Assembly (NCBI GenBank): GCA_023819545.1
Contig: JAMWCA010000038.1
Location: 1 to 9,896 of the forward strand
Origin: Candidatus Omnitrophota bacterium
GTDB lineage: Bacteria; Ratteibacteria; UBA8468; B48-G9; JAFGKM01
DNA length: 9,896 nucleotides
Reading direction: 5' to 3'
Positions 1 to 6,281 of the stretch are shown here, one piece after another. Both the position numbers and the translations under genes were made by a program. Each line of letters starts with the position of its first letter. Position 1 is the first letter of the stretch. The notes beneath the pieces were generated by a model. The model was not told the origin of the DNA and ran no database searches. It saw only the letters and a list, made by a program, of their open reading frames with translations.

Positions 1-588
1 CCAGCAATAGATATCTCCTCCAGCATTTATTATTCCGTTTTTAATTCCTTTTGATTTTAAAAAATCGGCTACTTTATCAACTATAAAACCTTTTGCAATT
101 CCACCAAGGTCTATTTCTACTTGATTTGATAAAAATATTTCGTTCCCTTTCACTTTTATTTTTTTCCAACCTGTTTCGTCCAATATTTTTTTTATCTCTT
201 TTTCTGTTGGTAATATATTTTGTTTCCTTTTGTTTTTATACAAATCAATTATTTTTTTACATGTTATATCAAATGCTCCGTTAGTAATTTCTGAAATATA
301 TATTGACCTTTTTATTACCTCTAAAACTTCATCAGAAACTTTATATTTTTTATTTCTATTTAATTTTGAAACTTCGCTATCTTCTTTAAAAATACTTAAT
401 TTATCTTCAAGTTTTTTTACCAATCCAACTGCTTGGTTTAATATCTCATCACTATTTTCTACTTTTTCAATCTTTATATTGAACATTGTATCAAGTAAAA
501 ATTCAGTTTTGCTGACAAAATTTTCTATTTTTGGGAAACAAAGTATACTTTTAACTAAACATAATATTAGAAAGATTTTATTTTTCAT
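1..588 (-). CDS. apbE: FAD:protein FMN transferase (ApbE family), N-terminal part, open at the left edge
   Basis: 196 codons are present, from ATG at 588 to the window edge; the family usually runs 300-350 residues, so about 60% is seen. ApbE enzymes attach FMN covalently to a Thr/Ser of target flavoproteins, using FAD and Mg2+, normally on the outer face of the cytoplasmic membrane. Visible family marks are LLDTMFNI at about 31-38 (usual LMGT strand), SKLNR at 74-78, GAFDIT at 104-109, DLGGIAKGFIVDK at 160-172 and INAGGD at 187-192. The C-terminal part with the remaining metal-binding residues lies outside the window. The N-terminus (4-18) is hydrophobic and could be a signal sequence; Cys17 follows Leu, so it is not a standard lipobox. 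The start has no Shine-Dalgarno sequence but lies 7 bases after an extended -10 motif. The gene is divergent from infC. Identification is firm; the substrate is unknown. Confidence 0.93.
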   Translation of the reverse strand, partial: MKNKIFLILCLVKSILCFPKIENFVSKTEFLLDTMFNIKIEKVENSDEILNQAVGLVKKLEDKLSIFKEDSEVSKLNRNKKYKVSDEVLEVIKRSIYISEITNGAFDITCKKIIDLYKNKRKQNILPTEKEIKKILDETGWKKIKVKGNEIFLSNQVEIDLGGIAKGFIVDKVADFLKSKGIKNGIINAGGDIYCW

Positions 589-595
589 TTTTTAA

Positions 596-604
596 ATTTT
601 ATCA
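596..604 (-). promoter_or_regulatory. Candidate extended -10 promoter for apbE (TGaTAAAAT)
   Basis: Reading the minus strand, TG-A-TAAAAT ends 7 bases before the apbE ATG at 588. Transcription would then begin at or within a base or two of the start codon, giving a leaderless message, which fits the lack of a Shine-Dalgarno sequence. No well-spaced -35 box is obvious, which extended -10 promoters tolerate. In such AT-rich DNA, chance matches are common, so this is a candidate only. Confidence 0.35.
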
Positions 605-631
605 TTTTTTAGTTTTCAAAAAAAATTGAAC

Positions 632-659
632 TTGCAAATTTTTTTAAAAATAGTAAAAT
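632..659 (+). promoter_or_regulatory. Candidate promoter of the infC-rpmI-rplT operon
   Basis: TTGCAA (632-637), a 16-base spacer and TAAAAT (654-659) give a sigma-70-type promoter with the same spacing and -10 box as the dapF candidate. The transcript would start near 666, leaving a leader of roughly 55 bases before the ATC start of infC. That leader is almost pure A/T, and I see no strong hairpin or L20-binding leader of the kind known from Bacillus. The rest of the 589-721 gap holds nothing else I can support. Confidence 0.4.
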
Positions 660-710
660 AAAACTAAATAATTAAAATTACTAAAAGGGTTTAAGTTAAA
701 ATTTAAATAA

Positions 711-724
711 AAGGAGAAACCATC
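711..724 (+). promoter_or_regulatory. Shine-Dalgarno and ATC start codon of infC
   Basis: AAGGAG (711-716), a 5-base spacer (AAACC) and ATC (722-724), in frame with the IF3 reading frame. The next ATG (797) falls 25 codons inside the conserved N-terminal domain and has no Shine-Dalgarno sequence. No in-frame ATG, GTG or TTG lies between, and a stop lies upstream at 704-706. This fixes the start at the non-canonical ATC. Confidence 0.85.
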
Positions 725-1270
725 AGCCGTAATAAAGAAAGAAGGTATAGAGTAAATTATCAAATTAAAAGTCCGAAAGTAAGGGTTATAGATGAAATGG
801 GTAATCAATTAGGAATTTTGGATGTAAAAGATGCTTTGAATATAGCAAGAGAAAAAAATTTAGATTTAGTTGAAATAGTTCCTAATTCTGATGTTCCCGT
901 TTGCAGAATTTTAGATTTTAAAAGATTTTTATATGAGCAGAAGAAAAAAGAAAAAGAGATAAAGAAGAAACAAAAAGTTATGCAAATGAAAGAAATAAGA
1001 TTTACTCCTGAGACAAGTGAACATGACTATAAATTTAAAAAACAACACATTGAAAATTTCTTAAAGGAAGGGCATAAAGTTAAAGTCAGTGTTTTTTTTA
1101 AAGGGAGAGAGATACTTTACAAAGAAAGAGGTTATGCACTTCTTGAAAGATTAATAAAAGATTTATCTTTATATGGCAAGATAGACAGAGCACCAAAATT
1201 TGAAGGAGTAAGATTAAGTGTTACTTTTATTCCAATAGATGTGAAGGGAGAAAAAAATGGGAAAACTTAA
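722..1270 (+). CDS. infC: Translation initiation factor IF-3, started from ATC
   Basis: IF3 binds the 30S subunit, prevents premature 50S joining and proofreads the initiator tRNA and start codon. From ATC at 722 the protein has 182 residues, the usual family length. It opens SRNKERRYRVNYQI, followed by VRVIDEMGNQLGI (about 21-33), the typical N-terminal domain. A lysine-rich linker helix (about 72-90) and the C-terminal domain follow, the latter marked by KEIRFTPETSEHDYKFK and by VKVSVFFKGRE. The TAA stop overlaps the rpmI start by 14 bases, so translation is likely coupled. In E. coli infC starts with AUU and IF3 represses its own synthesis by discriminating against that codon; ATC here would allow the same autoregulation, which is inference. 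An annotation from the first ATG (797) would lose 25 residues of the N-terminal domain. Confidence 0.96.
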   Translation: MSRNKERRYRVNYQIKSPKVRVIDEMGNQLGILDVKDALNIAREKNLDLVEIVPNSDVPVCRILDFKRFLYEQKKKEKEIKKKQKVMQMKEIRFTPETSEHDYKFKKQHIENFLKEGHKVKVSVFFKGREILYKERGYALLERLIKDLSLYGKIDRAPKFEGVRLSVTFIPIDVKGEKNGKT

Positions 1271-1457
1271 AACAAAAAAATCAGTTGCAAAGAGATTTAA
1301 AATTACAAAGACAGGGAAAGTAATTCATTATGGAGCAGGTGGTAGTCATTTACTTTCTAAAAAAAGTTCAAAAAGGAAAAGGAGGATTAAAAAAGCACAG
1401 ATATTAAAAAATAAAGGAGATATAAAAACAGTAAAAAGATTATTACCTTACGGTTAA
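1257..1457 (+). CDS. rpmI: 50S ribosomal protein bL35
   Basis: A 66-residue, strongly basic protein of the large subunit. The family pattern is clear: KLKTKKSVAKRFK at the start, the GAGGSHLLSKKSSKRKRR core at about 26-43, and VKRLLPYG at the end. The ATG at 1257 lies inside the last codons of infC (14-base overlap), and an AAGGGAG sequence sits about 6 bases upstream within infC, so the gene has its own ribosome site as well as coupling. The order IF3-L35-L20 is one of the most conserved in bacteria. In E. coli, L20 represses this operon through an RNA pseudoknot upstream of rpmI; whether that operates here cannot be seen by eye. Confidence 0.97.
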   Translation: MGKLKTKKSVAKRFKITKTGKVIHYGAGGSHLLSKKSSKRKRRIKKAQILKNKGDIKTVKRLLPYG

Positions 1458-1479
1458 AACTTTTTAAAAAGGAGATGAA

Positions 1480-1836
1480 ATGCCAAGGACAAAAAATTCA
1501 GTTAGTTCTAAAAAGAGAAGAAAAAAAATTTTAAAAAGGGCAAAAGGTTTTAGGCAGGGTAGGTCAAAACTTTTTAAAAGGGCAAAAGAATTTTCAGAAA
1601 AAGGATTAACCTATGCTTTTATGCATAGAAGAAAGAAGAAAAGAGATTTTAGAAGATTATGGATAAGTAGAATTTCTGCTGCTTGTAAATTAAACGGGAT
1701 TTCTTATAACGAATTTATATATGGGATTAAAAAACTTGGTATTAATTTAAACAGAAAAATGCTTGCAGATATTGCCTTTAATCATCCTGAAAATTTTACC
1801 CTACTTGTTAATCAAATAAAGGGGAAAACAGGATAA
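1480..1836 (+). CDS. rplT: 50S ribosomal protein bL20
   Basis: 118 residues, full family length. bL20 is an early-assembly 23S rRNA-binding protein and, in well-studied bacteria, the translational repressor of this operon. Recognisable segments are MPRTKNSV at the start, the long basic helix KILKRAKGFRQGRSKLFKRAKEF (about 16-38, written here only as the family marker region), HRRKKKRDFRRLWISRI (about 49-65) and the globular C-terminal part NGISYNEFIYGIKKLGINL-NRKMLADIA (about 72-99). A clear AAGGAG lies 5 bases before the ATG, 22 bases after the rpmI stop. The cyclase gene follows after only 7 bases, so no terminator separates the two. Confidence 0.97.
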   Translation: MPRTKNSVSSKKRRKKILKRAKGFRQGRSKLFKRAKEFSEKGLTYAFMHRRKKKRDFRRLWISRISAACKLNGISYNEFIYGIKKLGINLNRKMLADIAFNHPENFTLLVNQIKGKTG

Positions 1837-1843
1837 TAATTTA

Positions 1844-3037
1844 ATGAGAGTTTTAAGAAATCTTATTTTCTTATTTATTGTTTTTTTTCTTATCTACATA
1901 AACACTTTCTATTTAACAGGTAAAGTTTTCCACACAGAATTCTATTATATTTCTTTAAATCTCTTGCTTTCTATTATAATAGTTTTGGATGTTATCAACA
2001 GTTTTAATATTTCAAATAAAATTGATTTTTTACAAAGGGAAAATGAAAGAAAAGATTTAATTATTAATGACTTTAAGATAGAATCTACCTTTTTAACAAC
2101 AATTACAGAAATAATAGAAACCTTTGGAGAAAATGTAACTATTGAAGATGTTATTGAAAAAATTTTACTTACAATTAAAAATCTTTTTAAAAATGAAATT
2201 ATTGTTATTACTCTTTTTGGTGACAGATATAAGATGAGTATCAAAGGTGGGGATATAAAAATTTCTGAGGAATTAATAGAGGAATTGTCTATTAAAGGAA
2301 GGCCAATTCTTGTTAACAATGTATCTTCTTTTCCTCAGTATAAAGGTCTTGCCGATGACGGAATTAAATCATTTATAGTTTGTGCTTTGTATCAAAAGGG
2401 TTCTGTAATTGGAATGTTGGGTGTTTTTTCAAAAGAAGAAAAAAGATTTACATTTAGAGATTTGAATCTTTTAAGAATGGTATCTGTTCCTATTTCTTTG
2501 ATGATTGAAAATACAGAACTTTTTGATAAAATAAAAATTTTATCAATTACAGATAGTTTAACTCAATTATACAATAGAAGACACTTTGAAAAAATTTTTA
2601 CAGAAATTATAACAAAAAGTCAAGTAGAACATAAGCCGGTCTCTATTGCAATTTGCGATATTGATTTTTTTAAATTCTATAACGATAATAATGGGCATCC
2701 TTCAGGTGATTATGTTTTGAAGACAGTAGCAGAGATATTAAAAAAAGGAGTTAAAGGTTCAGATATTGTTGGTAGATATGGAGGCGAAGAGTTTATTATA
2801 ATTTTTCCTGATACAACAAAAGAAAATGCTGTAAAAATATGTGAAAAATTGAGAGTTACTGTTCAGGAATTTAAATTTCTTAATGAAGAAAATCAACCAA
2901 ATGGAGATTTAACAATAAGTTTTGGCATTGCTTCCTTCCCTGAGGATGGGCTAACACCTTCTGAATTGATAAAGAAAGCAGACACTGCTTTATATGAAGC
3001 AAAAAAGACGGGAAAGAATAAAGTTGTTACTGCATAA
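1844..3037 (+). CDS. Membrane-anchored GAF-GGDEF diguanylate cyclase
   Basis: 397 residues. Two predicted membrane helices (about 6-24 and 33-52) are followed by a charged, helical linker (about 57-80), a GAF-like sensor domain (about 85-225) and a C-terminal GGDEF domain (about 230-397). The GGDEF domain is well formed: DSLTQLYNRRHF (237-248), metal-binding DID (272-274), FKFYNDNNGHPSGD (276-289), the GGEEF active loop (313-317), and SFGIASFPEDG near the end. It should therefore make cyclic di-GMP from two GTP at the membrane. The product-inhibition I-site, normally RxxD six residues before GGEEF, reads KGSD (304-307), so feedback inhibition may be weakened. The ligand of the GAF domain is unknown. 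The gene starts 7 bases after rplT with only a weak AGGA upstream and is probably cotranscribed with the ribosomal genes. Its 3' end overlaps the opposite gene by 11 bases. Confidence 0.93.
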   Translation: MRVLRNLIFLFIVFFLIYINTFYLTGKVFHTEFYYISLNLLLSIIIVLDVINSFNISNKIDFLQRENERKDLIINDFKIESTFLTTITEIIETFGENVTIEDVIEKILLTIKNLFKNEIIVITLFGDRYKMSIKGGDIKISEELIEELSIKGRPILVNNVSSFPQYKGLADDGIKSFIVCALYQKGSVIGMLGVFSKEEKRFTFRDLNLLRMVSVPISLMIENTELFDKIKILSITDSLTQLYNRRHFEKIFTEIITKSQVEHKPVSIAICDIDFFKFYNDNNGHPSGDYVLKTVAEILKKGVKGSDIVGRYGGEEFIIIFPDTTKENAVKICEKLRVTVQEFKFLNEENQPNGDLTISFGIASFPEDGLTPSELIKKADTALYEAKKTGKNKVVTA

Positions 3038-3347
3038 TTTCTTTTTTTATTTCTTCCCAGATTTTGTTTGCTACTTCATCAATTTTTTTCTTTTTCTCAT
3101 TCAATTCTATTTCAATTTTTTTCATTTGTTTTTCTAAAATTTCTATTTTTTCTTTTTTTATAGCATCTTTTTCATCTTTATATTTTTTAACAATTTCTTC
3201 TAATTTTTTTTCATTATCTTTCTTTATTTTTTCTAATTCAGAACTTATTGCTTCAAACATCTCTACTACTTTTCTTTCAGCATCTTTTATAATTTTTTCA
3301 CTTTCTTGTTCTGCCTTTCTGATTTTTTCAATATTTTCTATTGTCAT
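3027..3347 (-). CDS. Small coiled-coil protein resembling V/A-type ATPase peripheral-stalk subunit G/H
   Basis: 106 residues, almost all Lys, Glu and Ile in heptad-like order, so one long alpha helix or coiled coil. The opening TIENIEKIRKAEQESEKII is the pattern seen at the N-terminus of the peripheral-stalk subunit of archaeal and bacterial V/A-type ATPases (AhaH/NtpF), and the length fits. Coiled coils look alike, though, and no other ATPase gene is in the window. The start is taken at ATG 3347 because GGAG lies exactly 5 bases upstream; a TTG at 3365 would add six residues but has no such site. The gene overlaps the end of comEC by 20 bases (coupled translation), and its stop lies inside the last codons of the opposing cyclase gene. 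It appears to be a real gene of uncertain role. Confidence 0.75.
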   Translation of the reverse strand: MTIENIEKIRKAEQESEKIIKDAERKVVEMFEAISSELEKIKKDNEKKLEEIVKKYKDEKDAIKKEKIEILEKQMKKIEIELNEKKKKIDEVANKIWEEIKKEIMQ

Positions 3348-5415
3348 TTTCTCTCCAGTAATCAACTTTTTCTGTTTTTAAATTTAGGATAACTGTTGAT
3401 ACATTTAAATAATAATTTTGACATAAATTTTTAAACTTTTCAAATTTTTTTGTTTTTTTCTGAAAAATAAAAAATGGACTTTTAATTTCATTAATTATCT
3501 GTTTATTTTTTTTGAGTTCAATTGGATATACAAGAAAATATCTATCTTTTATCAATGAACTTTCAAGGTCTTCATTTAAAATTAACAAAATTTTCAAATT
3601 ATTACTTTCAATTATCAAATTTTTCCCCTTGAAGGAAAAAACAAGATTATTTGAAAAAGGAATATGTCCATTTTCATAATAATTCATAAAATTTTTATAA
3701 TTAGATGGTTTTAAAATTGTTTCTGGGAAGTATATTTTTTGGCAATATTTTGAAATAAAAAAGAGATTTTCTGAAAAGCCATTTCCAATCAAAATAATCT
3801 TTTCAATCTTAATTTTTTTCTTTTTCAATATCTTATAAAATGTAGTTCTATAAAAAGTGGGATTTTCTATTTTATTTGAAACAATTAAAGCTCCTTTTTC
3901 TTTATCAACAATAAGAACATATGGATTTTTTGTTGAGAAAAAAATGATTTCTTGATTTTTATTTTTATTGGAATTGAATTGAAAAAGCGAAAAAGAAAGT
4001 ATTAAAAGTAAAAAGAAAATTTTAAGTTTTTTTCTCATGGAAGATAAAAGAATAAAAAGTAGAGAATAATAAATAAATACAGAAAAAAGTGAGAAATAAA
4101 TATTTGTTTTAAAAGAAACATTTGATATAAAAGTGAGAAATCTCAAAAAGATATTTGAAGCAAAATTCAAAGGTAAAAAGAAAATAGGTATAAAAATTGA
4201 AATGAAAGAATTTATTGTTAAAAGTCCAACAAATGGAGTAAATACTAAATTGTTAATTATTCCCATTGGATAAAAATAGCCGAAATTATAAAAAATTAAT
4301 GGCATAATAAATAGTTGTGCTGAGATAGTTACGAGAAAAGAAGTGATTATAAAGTTTTTCTTTAAATGTATTTTTTTTGGAATTATCATAATTCCATAAG
4401 TTGATAAAAAAGATAATAGAAAGGAAATAGAATAAATATTATAAGGATTCACAAAAAGAAATGAAAAACAGGCAAGAATTAAAGATTTTAAAGGTTCAAT
4501 CCTTCTTTCAAAAATTTCAAAAATAAGATAAAAAGAGAACATTAAAACTGCTCTTGTAACAGGTATATGAAATCCACATAAAAAAGTATAAAACCATAAA
4601 ACAAGAAGGAGTAAAGATGGAAAAAGTTTTGGATAAATATTATTTACTCTTTGAAATGGAATAAAAAGAATTTTTAAAAATAAAAATAGATATAAAACAT
4701 GGATACCTGAAATTACAAATAAATGATATATGCCTGCCCTTATTCCTATTTCTCTTAAAAAATCTGGAGGGTCATCACTTCCTATCGTGATAAGTTTTAC
4801 AAGTTCATAGCCATCAGAATTAAATTTCATATAATTTGAAATCTTTTTTTCTAATTTTTGCCGTATAAGAGACGACAATATCTTTAAATTCTTTTTTCCT
4901 TTAATTAATTCAATATTATTAGTTTTGACTATGTAATAAATACCCTGTCTTTCTAAAAATTTTTTATAATTAAATTCAAATGGATTTTTTGGAGGTTTAA
5001 TTTCACTTATTATAAAATCTTTTATTTTCAGTGTCTGTCCTGGTAAAAATTTATCTTGATTTTTTGTTATCAGAAGGACAATACCTTTATAATTTACTTC
5101 TTTATTCCCTACGCAAATTTTTTTTATTTTTAATTTTATTTCTCTTTCAAACTTTTTTTCTTTAATATTTATAACTTCTCCTTCAAAAAAGGAAATTTGT
5201 GAAGATTCCATTTTTTCTCTTTTTTGATTTTTTTTATTAATTTCGGTTAAACAATATCCTAAGATGAAAAAAAATAAAAAAGAAACGATAAATTTTTTAT
5301 TAATCCTTTGTAAAAAAAATAGCGGTATAATTGAAAAGATATAATAAAATGGGAAATATTCACTTGAGAGAATACCTAAAATGAAAGAAGAAAGAACTAA
5401 AATTTCAACTTCCAA
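3328..5415 (-). CDS. comEC: ComEC/Rec2-type DNA-uptake membrane channel with a degenerate C-terminal domain
   Basis: 695 residues. ComEC carries single-stranded DNA across the inner membrane during natural transformation. The order is: N-terminal membrane helices (about 5-57); a soluble OB-fold-like region (about 72-170) ending in PKNPFEFNYKKFLERQGI, the usual NPxxFDYxxYL element; the competence-domain membrane core (about 225-460) with HLFVISGIHV (231-240) and HIPVTRAVLM (283-292), both hallmark motifs; a last helix (about 463-480); and a C-terminal region (about 488-695). The C-terminal region follows the strand order of the metallo-beta-lactamase domain of ComEC but lacks the HxHxDH metal ligands and holds only one histidine (H584). 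The TTG start at 5415 overlaps the last codons of dapF by 11 bases and is preceded by AAGGGA at 7 bases; no nearer ATG exists before residue 69. No other competence gene lies in the window. Confidence 0.92.
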   Translation of the reverse strand: MEVEILVLSSFILGILSSEYFPFYYIFSIIPLFFLQRINKKFIVSFLFFFILGYCLTEINKKNQKREKMESSQISFFEGEVINIKEKKFEREIKLKIKKICVGNKEVNYKGIVLLITKNQDKFLPGQTLKIKDFIISEIKPPKNPFEFNYKKFLERQGIYYIVKTNNIELIKGKKNLKILSSLIRQKLEKKISNYMKFNSDGYELVKLITIGSDDPPDFLREIGIRAGIYHLFVISGIHVLYLFLFLKILFIPFQRVNNIYPKLFPSLLLLVLWFYTFLCGFHIPVTRAVLMFSFYLIFEIFERRIEPLKSLILACFSFLFVNPYNIYSISFLLSFLSTYGIMIIPKKIHLKKNFIITSFLVTISAQLFIMPLIFYNFGYFYPMGIINNLVFTPFVGLLTINSFISIFIPIFFLPLNFASNIFLRFLTFISNVSFKTNIYFSLFSVFIYYSLLFILLSSMRKKLKIFFLLLILSFSLFQFNSNKNKNQEIIFFSTKNPYVLIVDKEKGALIVSNKIENPTFYRTTFYKILKKKKIKIEKIILIGNGFSENLFFISKYCQKIYFPETILKPSNYKNFMNYYENGHIPFSNNLVFSFKGKNLIIESNNLKILLILNEDLESSLIKDRYFLVYPIELKKNKQIINEIKSPFFIFQKKTKKFEKFKNLCQNYYLNVSTVILNLKTEKVDYWRENDNRKY
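3348..3356 (-). promoter_or_regulatory. Shine-Dalgarno that fixes the start of the coiled-coil gene
   Basis: On the minus strand GGAGAG-AAA immediately precedes ATG 3347, with GGAG five bases from the start codon. It lies inside the last codons of comEC and selects this ATG over the upstream in-frame TTG at 3365. Confidence 0.7.
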
Positions 5416-6199
5416 TCCAGATTCCCTTAAATGTCAATAATGTTTTTCCTTCAAGATAAACACTTTCAAATTTTTCATCAAAATAAATTTTCAATATTTC
5501 TTTACTTTTTGTAATAACAGATATAGGAGATTCAAATTTTTCCTTTATAGATGTTATAATTGCAGATGCACAGGCACCAGTTCCACAAGAGAGTGTTTCC
5601 CCTTCAACGCCTCTTTCATATGTCCTTATTTTTATAACACCCCTTTTTACAATTTCAACCCAATCAACATTTGTCCCGCTTTTTCCAAAAATTTCATTAT
5701 ATCTTATTTTTGGCCCAATTTCTTCTAAATTTACATTTTCTACATTGTCAACAAATATAACAGTATGTGGTACTCCTGTATTTATATAATTACCAATTAT
5801 CTTAGAATTTTCTATAGGAATTTCTATATTTAATTTTGGTGAATTTATAACTTTCATTCTTACTTTTATGATTTTCTTTTTTATTAAACCATCAAGTATA
5901 CCTGCTTTTGTTTCAATATTTAAATTTTTCTTTTTTGAAATTGATTTTTCATAGATAAATCTTAAAATACATCTAAGTCCATTTCCACACATTTCTGCTT
6001 CACTACCATCAGGATTGAAAATTCTCATTTTAAAGTCGGCCTTTTTAGAATTCTCAAGCAAAAGTAAACCATCTGCACCAATTCCAAATTTCCTATTGCA
6101 CAATTTAATCGCTAATAATTTTCTATTTCTTATAAAATTATTCCTATTATCAACAATTACAAAATCATTACCTGAACCAACAATTTTTAAAAACTCCAT
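5405..6199 (-). CDS. dapF: Diaminopimelate epimerase
   Basis: 264 residues, family length. DapF is a cofactor-independent epimerase that turns LL- into meso-diaminopimelate, the precursor of lysine and, in most Gram-negative-type walls, the cross-linking residue of peptidoglycan. Both catalytic cysteines are present in their motifs: Cys71 in EMCGNGLR and Cys205 in LSCGTGACA. GSGNDFV (8-14), GIGADG (39-44), FNPDGSEAEMCGNG (61-74), the TGVPHTV substrate loop (141-147) and YERGVEGET (194-202) are also intact, so the enzyme should be active. It is the first gene of a minus-strand unit with comEC and the coiled-coil gene. No Shine-Dalgarno sequence precedes the ATG at 6199; the first base of the start codon already belongs to a 22-bp tandem repeat. 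Confidence 0.97.
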   Translation of the reverse strand: MEFLKIVGSGNDFVIVDNRNNFIRNRKLLAIKLCNRKFGIGADGLLLLENSKKADFKMRIFNPDGSEAEMCGNGLRCILRFIYEKSISKKKNLNIETKAGILDGLIKKKIIKVRMKVINSPKLNIEIPIENSKIIGNYINTGVPHTVIFVDNVENVNLEEIGPKIRYNEIFGKSGTNVDWVEIVKRGVIKIRTYERGVEGETLSCGTGACASAIITSIKEKFESPISVITKSKEILKIYFDEKFESVYLEGKTLLTFKGIWIGS

Positions 6200-6242
6200 A
6201 GTTATAAAATTTTATTTAAATAGTTATAAAATTTTATTTAAT
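6199..6242. repeat. 22-bp tandem duplication in the dapF/dtd divergent promoter region
   Basis: Two adjacent copies, 6199-6220 and 6221-6242, begin TAGTTATAAAATTTTATTTA and match at 21 of 22 bases. The proximal copy starts at the first base of the dapF start codon. Each copy carries, on the minus strand, a TAAAAT and a TATAAC box, so the duplication copies the -10 region of the dapF promoter. Confidence 0.95.
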
Positions 6243-6258
6243 TTGTTAATTTTGTCAA
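6231..6258 (-). promoter_or_regulatory. Promoter of the dapF-comEC unit (TTGACA-N16-TAAAAT)
   Basis: On the minus strand a perfect TTGACA (6258-6253) is followed after 16 bases by TAAAAT (6236-6231), placing the transcript start near 6224 and leaving a leader of about 25 bases. The -10 box lies in the distal copy of the 22-bp tandem repeat; the proximal copy holds a second identical TAAAAT without a matching -35. This is the best promoter match in the window. Confidence 0.65.
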
Positions 6259-6260
6259 AT

Positions 6261-6269
6261 TGGTATAAT
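6261..6269 (+). promoter_or_regulatory. Extended -10 promoter of the dtd-rpsA operon (TGgTATAAT)
   Basis: A consensus TATAAT (6264-6269) preceded by TG at 6261-6262 forms an extended -10 element. A weak TTTGTT at 6242-6247 gives a 16-base spacer. Transcription would begin near 6276, only about six bases before the dtd ATG at 6282, so the message is nearly leaderless. The element sits next to the -35 box of the opposing dapF promoter, so the two would compete for polymerase. Confidence 0.6.
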
Positions 6270-6281
6270 ATAAAAAATATT

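Noticed and set aside
230..595. Open plus-strand frames at 93-284 and 230-595
   Set aside because: They lie antisense to the clear ApbE coding frame, are made of Phe/Leu/Ser runs from reversed Lys/Ile codons, and match nothing.
1456..1579. Repeated 14-base AAAACTTTTTAAAA before and inside rplT, suggestive of an operator
   Set aside because: Nearly the same string recurs in ispH (about 8757-8770), where it encodes Lys-Leu-Phe-Lys; in AT-rich DNA this is expected, and the palindrome lacks a loop.
3038..3060. T-rich run after the cyclase gene as a terminator
   Set aside because: There is no GC stem before it, and it is coding sequence (Lys/Glu codons) of the opposite gene.
3348..3365. TTG at 3365 as start of the coiled-coil gene
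   Set aside because: The ATG at 3347 has GGAG at 5 bases and the family-like N-terminus begins there.
3064..3381. Hydrophobic plus-strand frame of 105 codons
   Set aside because: It is the mirror of the Lys/Glu-rich coiled-coil gene; the Phe/Ser runs come from reversed AAA/GAA codons, and the coiled-coil strand has a proper Shine-Dalgarno sequence.
6015..6281. Upstream extension of the dtd frame
   Set aside because: It runs antisense through dapF and across the promoter region; the Dtd family sequence begins exactly at the ATG at 6282.
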